Positions 54,402 to 61,616 of a DNA stretch of 64,000 nt are shown here, piece after piece. Each line of letters starts with the position of its first letter. Position 1 is the first letter of the stretch. Made by a program: the position numbers and the translations under genes. The notes beneath the pieces were generated by a model. The model was given only the letters and a program-made list of their open reading frames with translations, was not told where the DNA came from and ran no database searches. Origin of the DNA: DATFNI01 sp963787205 (GTDB lineage Bacteria; Bacteroidota; Rhodothermia; Balneolales; DATFMH01); assembly GCA_963787205.1 (NCBI GenBank), contig CAWBCD010000015.1, positions 1 to 64,000 of the forward strand, written 5' to 3'.

Positions 54402-55145
54402 ATGAGTAAGTGGTCAAGAGATGAACTAATCGTGGCTTTTACGTTGTATTGCCAGACGCCATACGGTAAAATTCATTCAAGAAATAAGGCAATCATAAAT
54501 ACAGCCGACTTCTTAAACCGTACACCATCAGCATTGGCAATGAAGATGCTAAACATAGCAAGTCTGGATCCAGAAATTCAGAAGAGTGGGAGATCTGGGC
54601 TTGGTAATGCCTCAAAAGGTGATCAGGAAATCTGGGATGAATTTCATGATAATTGGGATGCTGCTTATGAAGAGGCCGATAGAATAACGGGAGACAACTT
54701 GATAAATGAGGTTTCCGGAACCGCTGAAGATTTTGAAGAAGAAACATCGTATGCAATGCAAGTATCAAGAAAGAAACAGGGCTTCTTCCGAAATTCCATT
54801 TTAGCAAGTTACCAGAGTACTTGCTGTATCTCTGGAGTAAAATTTGATAAACTGCTCATAGCCAGCCACATTATTCCATGGAGTAAAAATAAGAAACAGC
54901 GATTGAACCCGAGTAATGGACTTTGCCTTTCGGTTCTTTATGACAAAGTTTTTGATTTAGGATTGATTACAGTGACACCGAATTTTGTTGTTGAGGTATC
55001 GCCGAAATTGAAAGAATTGGCCAATGATTCATTTAGTCAGAGGAATCTGCATTCTATCCATGGAAAGAAAATAAGATTACCTGAAAAGTTTGCTCCGACA
55101 AGAGAATTTTTGGAATATCACAATGAATACATATACCAAACATAA
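54402..55145 (+). CDS. HNH restriction endonuclease-like protein
   Basis: 247-residue protein of the second COG3440-like architecture. The N-terminal helical DNA-binding domain has WSRDELIVAFTLYCQTPYGK, LNRTPSALAMKMLN and the acidic QEIWDEFHDNWDA. The C-terminal HNH has TCCISGVKFDKLLIASHIIP (His156), NPSNGLCLSVLYDKVFDLGL (Asn172, Asp181, Asp185). The flanking zinc cysteines are only partly kept, as is usual in this group. It starts 33 bases after the methyltransferase-HIT stop on the same strand and closes the cluster. DNA target unknown. Confidence 0.82.
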   Translation: MSKWSRDELIVAFTLYCQTPYGKIHSRNKAIINTADFLNRTPSALAMKMLNIASLDPEIQKSGRSGLGNASKGDQEIWDEFHDNWDAAYEEADRITGDNLINEVSGTAEDFEEETSYAMQVSRKKQGFFRNSILASYQSTCCISGVKFDKLLIASHIIPWSKNKKQRLNPSNGLCLSVLYDKVFDLGLITVTPNFVVEVSPKLKELANDSFSQRNLHSIHGKKIRLPEKFAPTREFLEYHNEYIYQT

Positions 55146-55340
55146 ACAGGATGGGTTATACTATTCTTCCTAATCACACGGATCATTCGGTTTATCGATA
55201 TAAAAATCGTCCGAATAGATCAGGCGCAGGAGTTGGTCGGCTGTCACTGTTTTGTAATAGAACACGGATGACGCGGACAACACGGATTTACGCGGAGTGA
55301 ATGTTGAAAGGTATGATTGGATGAATGAAAGCGTTTATCT
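55146..55340. repeat. Spacer with 'acacggatgacgcggac' repeat
   Basis: Spacer downstream of the HNH cluster. Bases about 55258-55325 carry 'aacacggatgacgcgg' and 'gaatgttgaaaggtatg' words. Close relatives occur at 56115-56147 and 56940-56995, each time next to a toxin-antitoxin remnant. Confidence 0.55.
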
Positions 55341-55491
55341 TGGCTATTTCGGAAAATACAGACAGCGATGGAAGGTGAAGCAGAGAAAGCCGGATTAAAA
55401 ACCGAAGAAGATGTTGTAGCGTTCGTAAAAAGCATCCGCAAAGAGCGCAGGGAGAAAGAGCATGAGGGTAATAACTGATACTATATTTTAG
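55341..55491 (+). pseudogene. 3' half of an AbrB-type antitoxin plus a PIN toxin stub
   Basis: Bases 55341-55478 encode RKIQTAMEGEAEKAG and KSIRKERREKEHEGNN, nearly identical to the C-terminal half of the intact antitoxin at 57131-57406. The DNA-binding half is missing. The overlapping toxin start (ATG 55462) encodes MRVITDTIF and stops, so only nine codons of a VapC-like toxin remain. Confidence 0.85.
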
Positions 55492-55522
55492 TCTTTATAA
55501 GGTCGTTGTAAGCCGCACAGAC

Positions 55523-55822
55523 TCATGGTAACTTCTTGTCATCCAAATTCTTGCTGGATCGAAAAACTGTCAGGATTCGGATGTGCTCCTGATTCAATAG
55601 CTGATACACAATTCGATAATTTTTATAAATCAGCTCTCTTATGTCTTTTCTTTCAATTTCGGGAACAGATCGACTACTTAACGGGAAACGTCAGAGTTGA
55701 TCAACGCAGTAGTAGATCTTCTCTACAAAAAGTTTCGCGGTGGGACGGGAGTCATGACTGATGTACTGAAAAATAGATTCTAAATCATCAATGGCCTGAG
55801 GCGTCCAGTGAAGGATTACCAT
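55523..55822 (-). pseudogene. ParE/RelE-type toxin with one internal stop codon
   Basis: From ATG 55822 the frame reads MVILHWTPQAIDDLESIFQ and DSRPTAKLFVEKIYYC, then hits TGA at 55691-55693, and continues RFPLSSRSVPEIERKD, ELIYKNYRIVYQ and ILTVFRSSKNLDDKKLP to the true stop at 55523. Full length is 99 codons, normal for ParE. The stop replaces an Arg that is CGG in the related copy near 60.2 kb. The start overlaps the antitoxin stop (ATGGTAA). Otherwise the gene is undamaged, so the inactivation may be recent. Confidence 0.85.
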
Positions 55823-56001
55823 TTTTCAATTTTCTTCAGAACTTCTTCATGAGAGATTACATCATCTTGCTCTGACTGGTTGAGTCCGACTTCAATTTTG
55901 TGAATAAAATAGATACGCTCCATAATATCGTCCAAAGAGGCATTCTCGGGCAGCTTTTCAAGGCTGTCGATAACTTTTTGTTTTAGAGAGATCTCGGACA
56001 T
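55816..56001 (-). CDS. Antitoxin of a ParE/RelE-type module
   Basis: 61-residue acidic protein (MSEISLKQKVIDSLEKLPEN, ASLDDIMERIYFIHKIEVGL). It is helical and lacks a recognisable DNA-binding motif, resembling the small RelB/ParD-like antitoxins common in this group. It overlaps the broken toxin by 7 bases. Here the antitoxin survives while its toxin is interrupted. Confidence 0.75.
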   Translation of the reverse strand: MSEISLKQKVIDSLEKLPENASLDDIMERIYFIHKIEVGLNQSEQDDVISHEEVLKKIEKW

Positions 56002-56284
56002 TTTGGTACCATCAGTTACTTATGAATGCCTGATACTTGTTAAACGGTACTGAATTATGAGAATTATCGCAATTTCAGAGTGTCATGGAATCACAAGAGT
56101 TATCTGGAAATTAGAACACGGACAACGCGGATTTAAGCGGATAGAAATTCTGGCAAAACCATCCCTTCCGGGTAGGTGGGGCTTGATTTCTGTGTGTTCA
56201 CTTTTCCCAGAGCGCTCTTCAAGATCGGTGTGCATTATGTATTCTTCTTTTATTTTATTTTTAGTACAGAAAAATAAGTTGATT
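56002..56284. repeat. Spacer with 'acacggacaacgcggattt' repeat
   Basis: 283 bases between divergent antitoxin genes. At 56115-56147 lies another 'gaacacggacaacgcgg' repeat followed by 'atttaagcggatag'. No gene is supported; a frame starting at 56057 merely reads into the UPF0175 gene. Confidence 0.5.
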
Positions 56285-56503
56285 ATGAAGACTTTAACAT
56301 TAACCATACCCGACACCGTCGACGAAAAAGAAGTGAAAATGCAGTTGGCGGCCCATCTCTTCGAGAAGGGAATATTATCCTCAGGACAAGCAGCCGATTT
56401 AGTCGGGATAACAAAGAGAGAATTTCTGGAAAATGTCGGGAAGTACGGCGTCTCAATATTTGGGGAAGGTGCAGACGACATTGAGAAAATCATAAGTGGA
56501 TAA
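56285..56503 (+). CDS. UPF0175 family antitoxin-like protein
   Basis: 72-residue protein with the UPF0175 pattern: KTLTLTIPDTVDEKEVKMQL, AAHLFEKGILSSGQAADLVG, ITKREFLENVGKYGVSIF. The second half is a helix-turn-helix-like element. UPF0175 genes precede DUF3368 PIN-like toxins, and the next gene here starts within its last codons. I start at ATG 56285; the longer frame to 56057 is repeat sequence. Confidence 0.88.
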   Translation: MKTLTLTIPDTVDEKEVKMQLAAHLFEKGILSSGQAADLVGITKREFLENVGKYGVSIFGEGADDIEKIISG

Positions 56504-56879
56504 ACTAATTATTTCGGATACGAGCTGTCTGATTGCACTTTGTAATATCGGTTTGCTTCATATTCTCAAAGACGTGTATCAGGAAGTTATGATCACTCCG
56601 GAGGTTCAAACCGAGTTTGGAGAAAGTTTACCTCAATGGATAATAGTCACTAATGTAAAAAATCAGTCGAAACAGGCTGAGCTGGAAATGCGGTTAGACA
56701 AGGGGGAGGCCAGTTCTATTGCACTTGCATTAGAAAATGAAAGTTCAGTTCTGGTAATTGATGAGGTAAAAGGCAGGAGAATTGCAAAGTCCCTTAATCT
56801 TCAAATAATAATCGTCCAAAAAGATCAGTCGCAGGTGATGGTCCGGCGTGAGCAGGGGATAGTAAATGCCCGTGGTTGA
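56496..56879 (+). CDS. DUF3368 PIN-like toxin with aberrant C-terminus
   Basis: 127-residue frame starting at GTG, 8 bases inside the UPF0175 gene. It has the PIN acidic residues in KLIISDTSCLIALCNIG and DKGEASSIALALENESSVLV then IDEVKGRRIAKSLNLQI. The expected continuation (a GTLGxLLxAK-type strand and helix) is absent and replaced by VQKDQSQVMVRREQGIVNAR. The family is usually about 150 residues. It is probably truncated and inactive, because the repeat that follows has replaced the 3' end. Confidence 0.75.
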   Translation: MDKLIISDTSCLIALCNIGLLHILKDVYQEVMITPEVQTEFGESLPQWIIVTNVKNQSKQAELEMRLDKGEASSIALALENESSVLVIDEVKGRRIAKSLNLQIIIVQKDQSQVMVRREQGIVNARG

Positions 56880-57130
56880 ATGCTTGCCCGGTTGTTGTGG
56901 CGGGGCGGGAACTGGGCGGCTGTCACTGTTTAAAGAATAGAACGCGGACAACGCGGATGACACGGACTTCCACGGATAGGAATGTTGGAATGCATGACTG
57001 GATAATTGAAATCTTCCATCTTGCTATATCGGAGGGCATTGGGCTACTATCTTCTAATTGTGGAAAACTCCTGAAAAATGTAAACTTAAGGTAAAGGAAG
57101 TAAAGAATTCAAAGAAAAAGGAAAGATGAT
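56880..57130. repeat. Spacer with repeat words between two toxin-antitoxin modules
   Basis: 251 bases without a gene. 'aacgcggacaacgcggatga' and 'gaatgttggaatgcatg' words occupy 56940-56995, as in the other TA-flanking spacers. Confidence 0.5.
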
Positions 57131-57406
57131 ATGGAAATTTCCCGGATATCTTCAAAGGGGCAGGTTACCATACCCATTGACATTCGAAAAAAGCTGAATC
57201 TAAAAGAAGGTGATAAAGTTTTGTTCGTGGAAGAGGAAGGTAAAATATTTATCACCAACGCCTCCTTAGTCGCTTTCCGGAAAATACAAACAGCAATGGA
57301 AGGTGAAGCAGAGAAAGCCGGTTTAACAACCGAAGAGGATGTTGTAGCGTTCATAAAAAGCATTCGCAAAGAGCGCAGGGAGAAAGAGCATGAGGGTAAT
57401 GACTGA
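57131..57406 (+). CDS. AbrB/MazE/SpoVT-type antitoxin
   Basis: 91-residue swapped-hairpin DNA-binding antitoxin. MEISRISSKGQVTIPIDIRK and LNLKEGDKVLFVEEEGKI are textbook SpoVT/AbrB. The helical C-terminus (RKIQTAMEGEAEKAGLTTEE) should cover the toxin and is duplicated at 55.35-55.48 kb. It overlaps the PIN gene by 17 bases and probably autoregulates the pair. Confidence 0.92.
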   Translation: MEISRISSKGQVTIPIDIRKKLNLKEGDKVLFVEEEGKIFITNASLVAFRKIQTAMEGEAEKAGLTTEEDVVAFIKSIRKERREKEHEGND

Positions 57407-57788
57407 TACGAATATATTGGTCTCGGCAATTATTTTCCCAAACTCAATCGCCGGCAAAATCTTAGAGAGAATTATAGTTGAACACAAGTTAGTATTATGT
57501 TCCTACATTATTGATGAGTTGCACGATGTTTTTGAAAGAAAATTCCGGCATAAAATCGAAGCATTAGAAATTTTTTTAGGAGAGTTATCCTTTGAAATGG
57601 GTTACACCCCGAAAAATATTGACCCCGGTGAGTACCCGGACATAAGGGATAAAGATGATTTGCCAATTTTAGCTTCCGCAATTCTTTCGGAGGTTGATAT
57701 TTTTGTTACGGGCGACAAAGACTTTCATTCAATGAGAATTGAAAAGCCAAAGATCGTTACACTTAAAGATTTTGGACAATTTGACTAA
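57390..57788 (+). CDS. PIN-domain toxin (VapC-like)
   Basis: 132-residue ribonuclease toxin with the PIN acidic set: MTDTNILVSAIIF (first Asp), SYIIDELHDVFERKF, DIRDKDDLPILASAILS and EVDIFVTGDKDF. It starts inside the antitoxin gene. No frameshift or stop is present, so of the modules here this one appears complete. Confidence 0.92.
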   Translation: MRVMTDTNILVSAIIFPNSIAGKILERIIVEHKLVLCSYIIDELHDVFERKFRHKIEALEIFLGELSFEMGYTPKNIDPGEYPDIRDKDDLPILASAILSEVDIFVTGDKDFHSMRIEKPKIVTLKDFGQFD

Positions 57789-57853
57789 ACGAGAGGGCAT
57801 GGAACACTGGTATCCTGATATTCGGTCATCAACACGAAGAATAAGAATTGATT

Positions 57854-58090
57854 ATGATTAATGAGCACGAACGAATAGTATTAACAACTGATATACCCGA
57901 AGCAGGGCTGAAGGCCGGGTATGTCGGTACGGTCGTGCACAGGTATAATGAAGGTCTTGCGTATAAAGTTGATTCCGTTACGCTTGAGGGCAAAACGGCT
58001 GCCGTGGTAACGGTCGAAGCAAGTCAGGTACGGCCGGTGGGAACTCATGAAATCACCCACGCTCGCGAGTTGGGCCCCACATCCCGTTAA
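57854..58090 (+). CDS. DUF4926-domain protein
   Basis: 78-residue protein of DUF4926: HERIVLTTDIPEAGLKAGYV, GTVVHRYNEGLAYKVDSVT, KTAAVVTVEASQVRPV. The fold is a small SH3-like barrel. The family is often found in two-gene units with DUF6883-like partners in accessory regions; none is adjacent here. ATG 57854 is preferred over the TTG two codons earlier. Confidence 0.85.
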   Translation: MINEHERIVLTTDIPEAGLKAGYVGTVVHRYNEGLAYKVDSVTLEGKTAAVVTVEASQVRPVGTHEITHARELGPTSR

Positions 58091-58370
58091 CTCATGTTGA
58101 TTACGATACACGCAACCTGATCAGGCCGGAGACATATTCGGTACCTACGGCACGGCATTCGAAAAGGGAACCCGGATTTTCTACCGATATTTAATCCTCC
58201 CGAAGGAATTCACGGCAGCGGAGGGCGACACGAATATGGAGAAGGATGGGGTGAGGTACCTCAGCGAATGACAATTCCGGCAAGTGTTAACCCGCCGGTG
58301 CGGTTGATGGCACACAAAGATGAAGCGATATTTAGACATTCAGCACTCAGGGTATAACACTTGTCCCGTT
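58091..58370. other. Gene-free spacer, possible relic
   Basis: 280 bases. A 50-codon frame (58119-58271; DQAGDIFGTYGTAFEKG) has no start and no family I recognise, so it may be a scrap of a lost gene. No terminator is seen. Confidence 0.3.
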
Positions 58371-59465
58371 TCACTTCTCTCCCAGGTGTTGTTCAAAAAA
58401 CCGCGTAATTATTTTATAGCAATCCTTGGATTCGGGTACATCGGGGTTATAGAAGAACCCGTGAAACAGGCCGTCCCAAACTTCCAGATCCGACTCGGCG
58501 CCCTGTTTTACAAGTTGAGTGTGAGTATAGATGGCTGAACTCATAGCGAAGTCGCGTGTGCCCGTAATGATCAAAGACGGCGGAAACTTGGCGAGTTCAT
58601 CCGGATAATCGGCGACGGAAATCAGCGGGCCTTTTACATTGGCACCCTTGAAATAAGGTAAGGCAGATTCGTGATTTTTACCGGCTTGTGGAGGTTGTGG
58701 CATACGGGCCTCACCGACGGGCAGGGCCAAATAACCGGAATCCCCGCCGAAACCGGTGGATGAGATGGTCAGCCCGGAGCAAAACATACCGATAGCACCG
58801 GGCAACGAGACGTTGTGTTTCTCAAACCAGGCGATGGATTCACCAGTCAGCATGCCGCCGGCCGAACAGCCATAGATCCCAATATTTTTGGGACTGTGAG
58901 TCTTAAGAAGCTCATTGTAGACCGTTGCGACATCTTCGCTGGCCGCCGGGAACTTATACTTGGGGCCTTCTCTGTAGTCTACACTGACGACCTTAAAACG
59001 ACCTGCCCCGGCAATGGGTATGGACTCCAGCAAGGCGCACCCCGGCCAGCAGCCCATAAAACCTCCGCCGTGGAGGTTGATCAACACTCTATTCTTGTTT
59101 TGCGAACTTATTCCGGACTTCGGCGTGAAGATGATGACATGCACGCCCCCAATATGCGTGTTATCCTCGTTCACTGGATAGAGTTCCCGCTGCCGTGCCA
59201 GGTAATGCTCCATAAAGACCGGGACACCGTTATGCTGAACAAGCCGCTTTGGGTGCTGCATGTCTATCAGGTGCTGGGTGACATACGCCTTGCCCGCTTT
59301 GCTGAGAAATGATGACTGTGGAACCGTCATAGCCGGAAAATGGACGGTGCCGTTCGAATCGATTTTAACCGGATCGGCATGGCTGCCATGCTTCTGTGCA
59401 TGCGCTGAAAACGTCACTGCCAGGATCAAAATTAAAAGCCACAGAAATTTGTGTTTGTAAGTCAT
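58371..59465 (-). CDS. Secreted alpha/beta hydrolase (HSL/esterase-like)
   Basis: 364-residue secreted esterase with signal peptide (MTYKHKFLWLLILILAVTFS, cleavage near AHAQ-KH). The oxyanion element is LINLHGGGFMGCWPGC and the nucleophile elbow GIYGCSAGGMLTGES (G-x-S-x-G). The acid is Asp in ITGTRDFAMSSA and the His is in DGLFHGFFYNPDVP, the hormone-sensitive-lipase layout. The Cys-rich entrance (GCW..GC) is unusual. ATG 59465 gives the signal peptide; 59489 is an alternative. The substrate is unknown. No operon partner. Confidence 0.88.
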   Translation of the reverse strand: MTYKHKFLWLLILILAVTFSAHAQKHGSHADPVKIDSNGTVHFPAMTVPQSSFLSKAGKAYVTQHLIDMQHPKRLVQHNGVPVFMEHYLARQRELYPVNEDNTHIGGVHVIIFTPKSGISSQNKNRVLINLHGGGFMGCWPGCALLESIPIAGAGRFKVVSVDYREGPKYKFPAASEDVATVYNELLKTHSPKNIGIYGCSAGGMLTGESIAWFEKHNVSLPGAIGMFCSGLTISSTGFGGDSGYLALPVGEARMPQPPQAGKNHESALPYFKGANVKGPLISVADYPDELAKFPPSLIITGTRDFAMSSAIYTHTQLVKQGAESDLEVWDGLFHGFFYNPDVPESKDCYKIITRFFEQHLGEK

Positions 59466-59489
59466 GATTTTCCGATTCTGACTTGGCAT

Positions 59490-59995
59490 GATGTCTCCTG
59501 GTTAAAATTTATGGCCTGGAAAAGCAGAATAAGTGATTGGTTCGTATATACTTGGAGAATATATATCCGTAAAGAATATATCAAGGTTATTTTTATCACA
59601 GCCTCTTTCTGCAGGAATCCCATGGGGTGCAAACGCTCGCATAACCCCCGGCGCAGAATAGACAGTGAGAGACTCATGATACTATTTCATTATGTCGGAC
59701 TGACGTTAACTTATAGGCATGATTCCACGGTTTACTGACAACTGTCCCACTAATTTGCACTAAGCCTGGAGCTGTCCGGGGATGTTGTTATATTAATTTT
59801 CCTGAATATAAACATTGGCGTAAAGACTATGAAAACAATTCTTTAATAGCATGTATCGATTAAACGAAACGGCTTATGACCAGTCCCAATGATACTACGA
59901 TCACTGTGCGTGCCAGTCGTGCACGTTATGGGGGGCTTGTCCTCTTTAAGATTCCGGGCGGATGTCTCTTTCAAGCCCTTGTAAGGTGCACAGAC
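59490..59995. other. Gene-free spacer
   Basis: 506 bases. Two frames (59451-59738 plus, 59462-59677 minus) lack protein character. A short frame at about 59876-60000 reads into the ParE copy in the wrong orientation. Nothing else is seen. Confidence 0.35.
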
Positions 59996-60292
59996 TCACG
60001 GTAATTTCGTGTTATCCGGATTCTTGCCGGAGCGAAAAACCGTTAGAATATGGAGGTGCTCCTGATTCGATTGCTGATACACAATTCGATAATTTTTATA
60101 AATCAACTCTCTGATATCTTCTCTTTCAATTTCGGAAACAGATCGACCACTCAACGGGAAACGCCGGAGTTGATCAACGCAGTAGCAGATCTTCTCTACA
60201 AAAAGTTTTGCGGTGGGCGGACAGTGAATCCCTGCGAAATCCCGCACTACTCTTATACTTGACCGTTGTATGAAATTGTAGGGACTGGTCAA
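59996..60292 (-). pseudogene. Second ParE/RelE-type toxin copy with replaced N-terminus
   Basis: The 3' three quarters (PPTAKLFVEKICYCVDQLRR, FPLSGRSVSEIEREDIREL, IYKNYRIVYQ to KNPDNTKLP) match the 55.5-55.8 kb ParE closely at DNA level. Homology ends at about 60222. The first about 24 residues (MTSPYNFIQRSSIRVVRDF) are unrelated and replace the normal first strand and helix, and no antitoxin precedes it. It is probably a 5'-truncated relic with an accidental open frame. Confidence 0.75.
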
Positions 60293-60480
60293 ATCAATAA
60301 TTTACCTGACTATATAAATAGAAAAACTTGCGTAAAAGCAACTTCGGTGTTGTCGTTTATTGTTGCGATAACCATTTTAGTAGCATGTGAACCATAATGT
60401 CCTTCTTGTGTTAGGTTGTTATGGGAACAATTAATCTGTGGGATCCCGGGGCCCGGGTTTTTTGGAAAGATCAATTGATA

Positions 60481-61197
60481 ATGAGCGAGAAAAAAGAGGT
60501 TTTAGATACTTATTTAGATAATCACTACATACACCGAAGTAATTGGCTTCGGGCAGCGGTTCTTGGTGCAAATGACGGAATTTTATCAACAGCAAGTCTT
60601 GCAATAGGGATAGCGGCCGCAAGTGTTGCCAGAGAACCAATAGTGTTAGCCGCTTTAGCTGGATTAGTTGCCGGTGCTCTATCAATGGCAGCAGGTGAGT
60701 ATGTTTCCGTAAGTTCTCAAACGGATGTTGAAAAAGCTGATATTGAACGGGAAAAACAAGAATTGAATGAAATGCCCGAAATTGAATTGCAGCGATTAGC
60801 GGAAATTTATATAAAAAGAGGACTTAAAAAAGAAACGGCATTAGAAGTCGCAAAAGAATTATCTGAAAACGGTGCATTAGGTGCACACATCAGGGACGAA
60901 TTGGGCATTAATGAAATTAGTAAAGCTAAACCAATACAGGCTGCCTTTGCTTCAGGTGCGGCATTTACGGTTGGGGGAATACTTCCTCTTATGGTAACTC
61001 TCTTTCTGCCGTTAAAAAGCATGGAATATTATCTGTACGGCTTTGCTATTTTCTTCCTTATTATTTTAGGTGCACTGGCTGCTAAAACGGGAGGGTCGAG
61101 TGTAAGAAAAGCAATCATCAGAATTACCTTTTGGGGTACTGTCGCCATGGGCTTAACTGCACTTGTTGGATACTTATTTAATGTAACTTTTGGATAA
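60481..61197 (+). CDS. VIT1/CCC1-family iron/manganese transporter
   Basis: 238-residue membrane protein. Start ATG 60481 (MSEKKEVLDTYLDNHYIHRS) is preferred over 60421. Motifs: RAAVLGANDGILSTASLAIG (first helix), GALSMAAGEYVSVSSQTD, a cytoplasmic helical hairpin with metal-binding acids (DIEREKQELNEMPEIELQR), and three C-terminal helices (GAAFTVGGILPLMVTLFLP). It likely exports or sequesters Fe2+/Mn2+. It is AT-richer than its neighbour and lies at the edge of the accessory island. Confidence 0.94.
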   Translation: MSEKKEVLDTYLDNHYIHRSNWLRAAVLGANDGILSTASLAIGIAAASVAREPIVLAALAGLVAGALSMAAGEYVSVSSQTDVEKADIEREKQELNEMPEIELQRLAEIYIKRGLKKETALEVAKELSENGALGAHIRDELGINEISKAKPIQAAFASGAAFTVGGILPLMVTLFLPLKSMEYYLYGFAIFFLIILGALAAKTGGSSVRKAIIRITFWGTVAMGLTALVGYLFNVTFG

Positions 61198-61616
61198 TGA
61201 TATATGATGAAAAGTAGAAATAATAAAAACATCCTTCCTTTTAATGCAACGAATGCAAAAAATCAGACGAAACAGGCTGGGCCTGAGATAATGTCTTAAC
61301 TTTCCAAAAGTTTCAAACTTTGGGAAAGTTACCGGGCTGTATTCGTAAATCTGTTTCCCAAACCCTCGTCTTATTCGTATACGGCCAAAAATTCCCCCTT
61401 ACAATAATCCGAGCCTTTATTATATTCCGGATGATTTGGTATGAAATCCGTCGTGTATTACTTTGACGGATGTGATTCGGTGGTTTAATTCCATTTTTAT
61501 ACTTTTGGATCTGTTGCAGGCGAGCGGGATAGACGGTTCTGCTCGCCTGTCAAAGATTTTTCCCCGGGATGTCGGAAAGACGTATCCGGGGCATTCATTG
61601 AAAAATTATTTGTGAT
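61198..61616. repeat. Spacer with DUF3368 fossil and a 33-base palindrome
   Basis: 419 bases. About 61249-61292 ('gaatgcaaaaaatcag', 'cgaaacaggctgggcc') is homologous to part of the DUF3368 gene near 56650-56690 (NVKNQSKQAELEM). 61298-61330 is an imperfect palindrome, arms AACTTTCCAAAAGTTT and AAACTTTGGGAAAGTT (15 of 16 pairs). The remainder is plain leader sequence of the next gene. Confidence 0.65.

Noticed and set aside
58119..58271. 50-codon open stretch after the DUF4926 gene
   Set aside because: No start codon in frame with a ribosome-binding site and no recognised family; noted only as a possible scrap.
59451..59738. 95-codon plus frame over the hydrolase start
   Set aside because: It overlaps the signal peptide region of the hydrolase and has no protein-like pattern.
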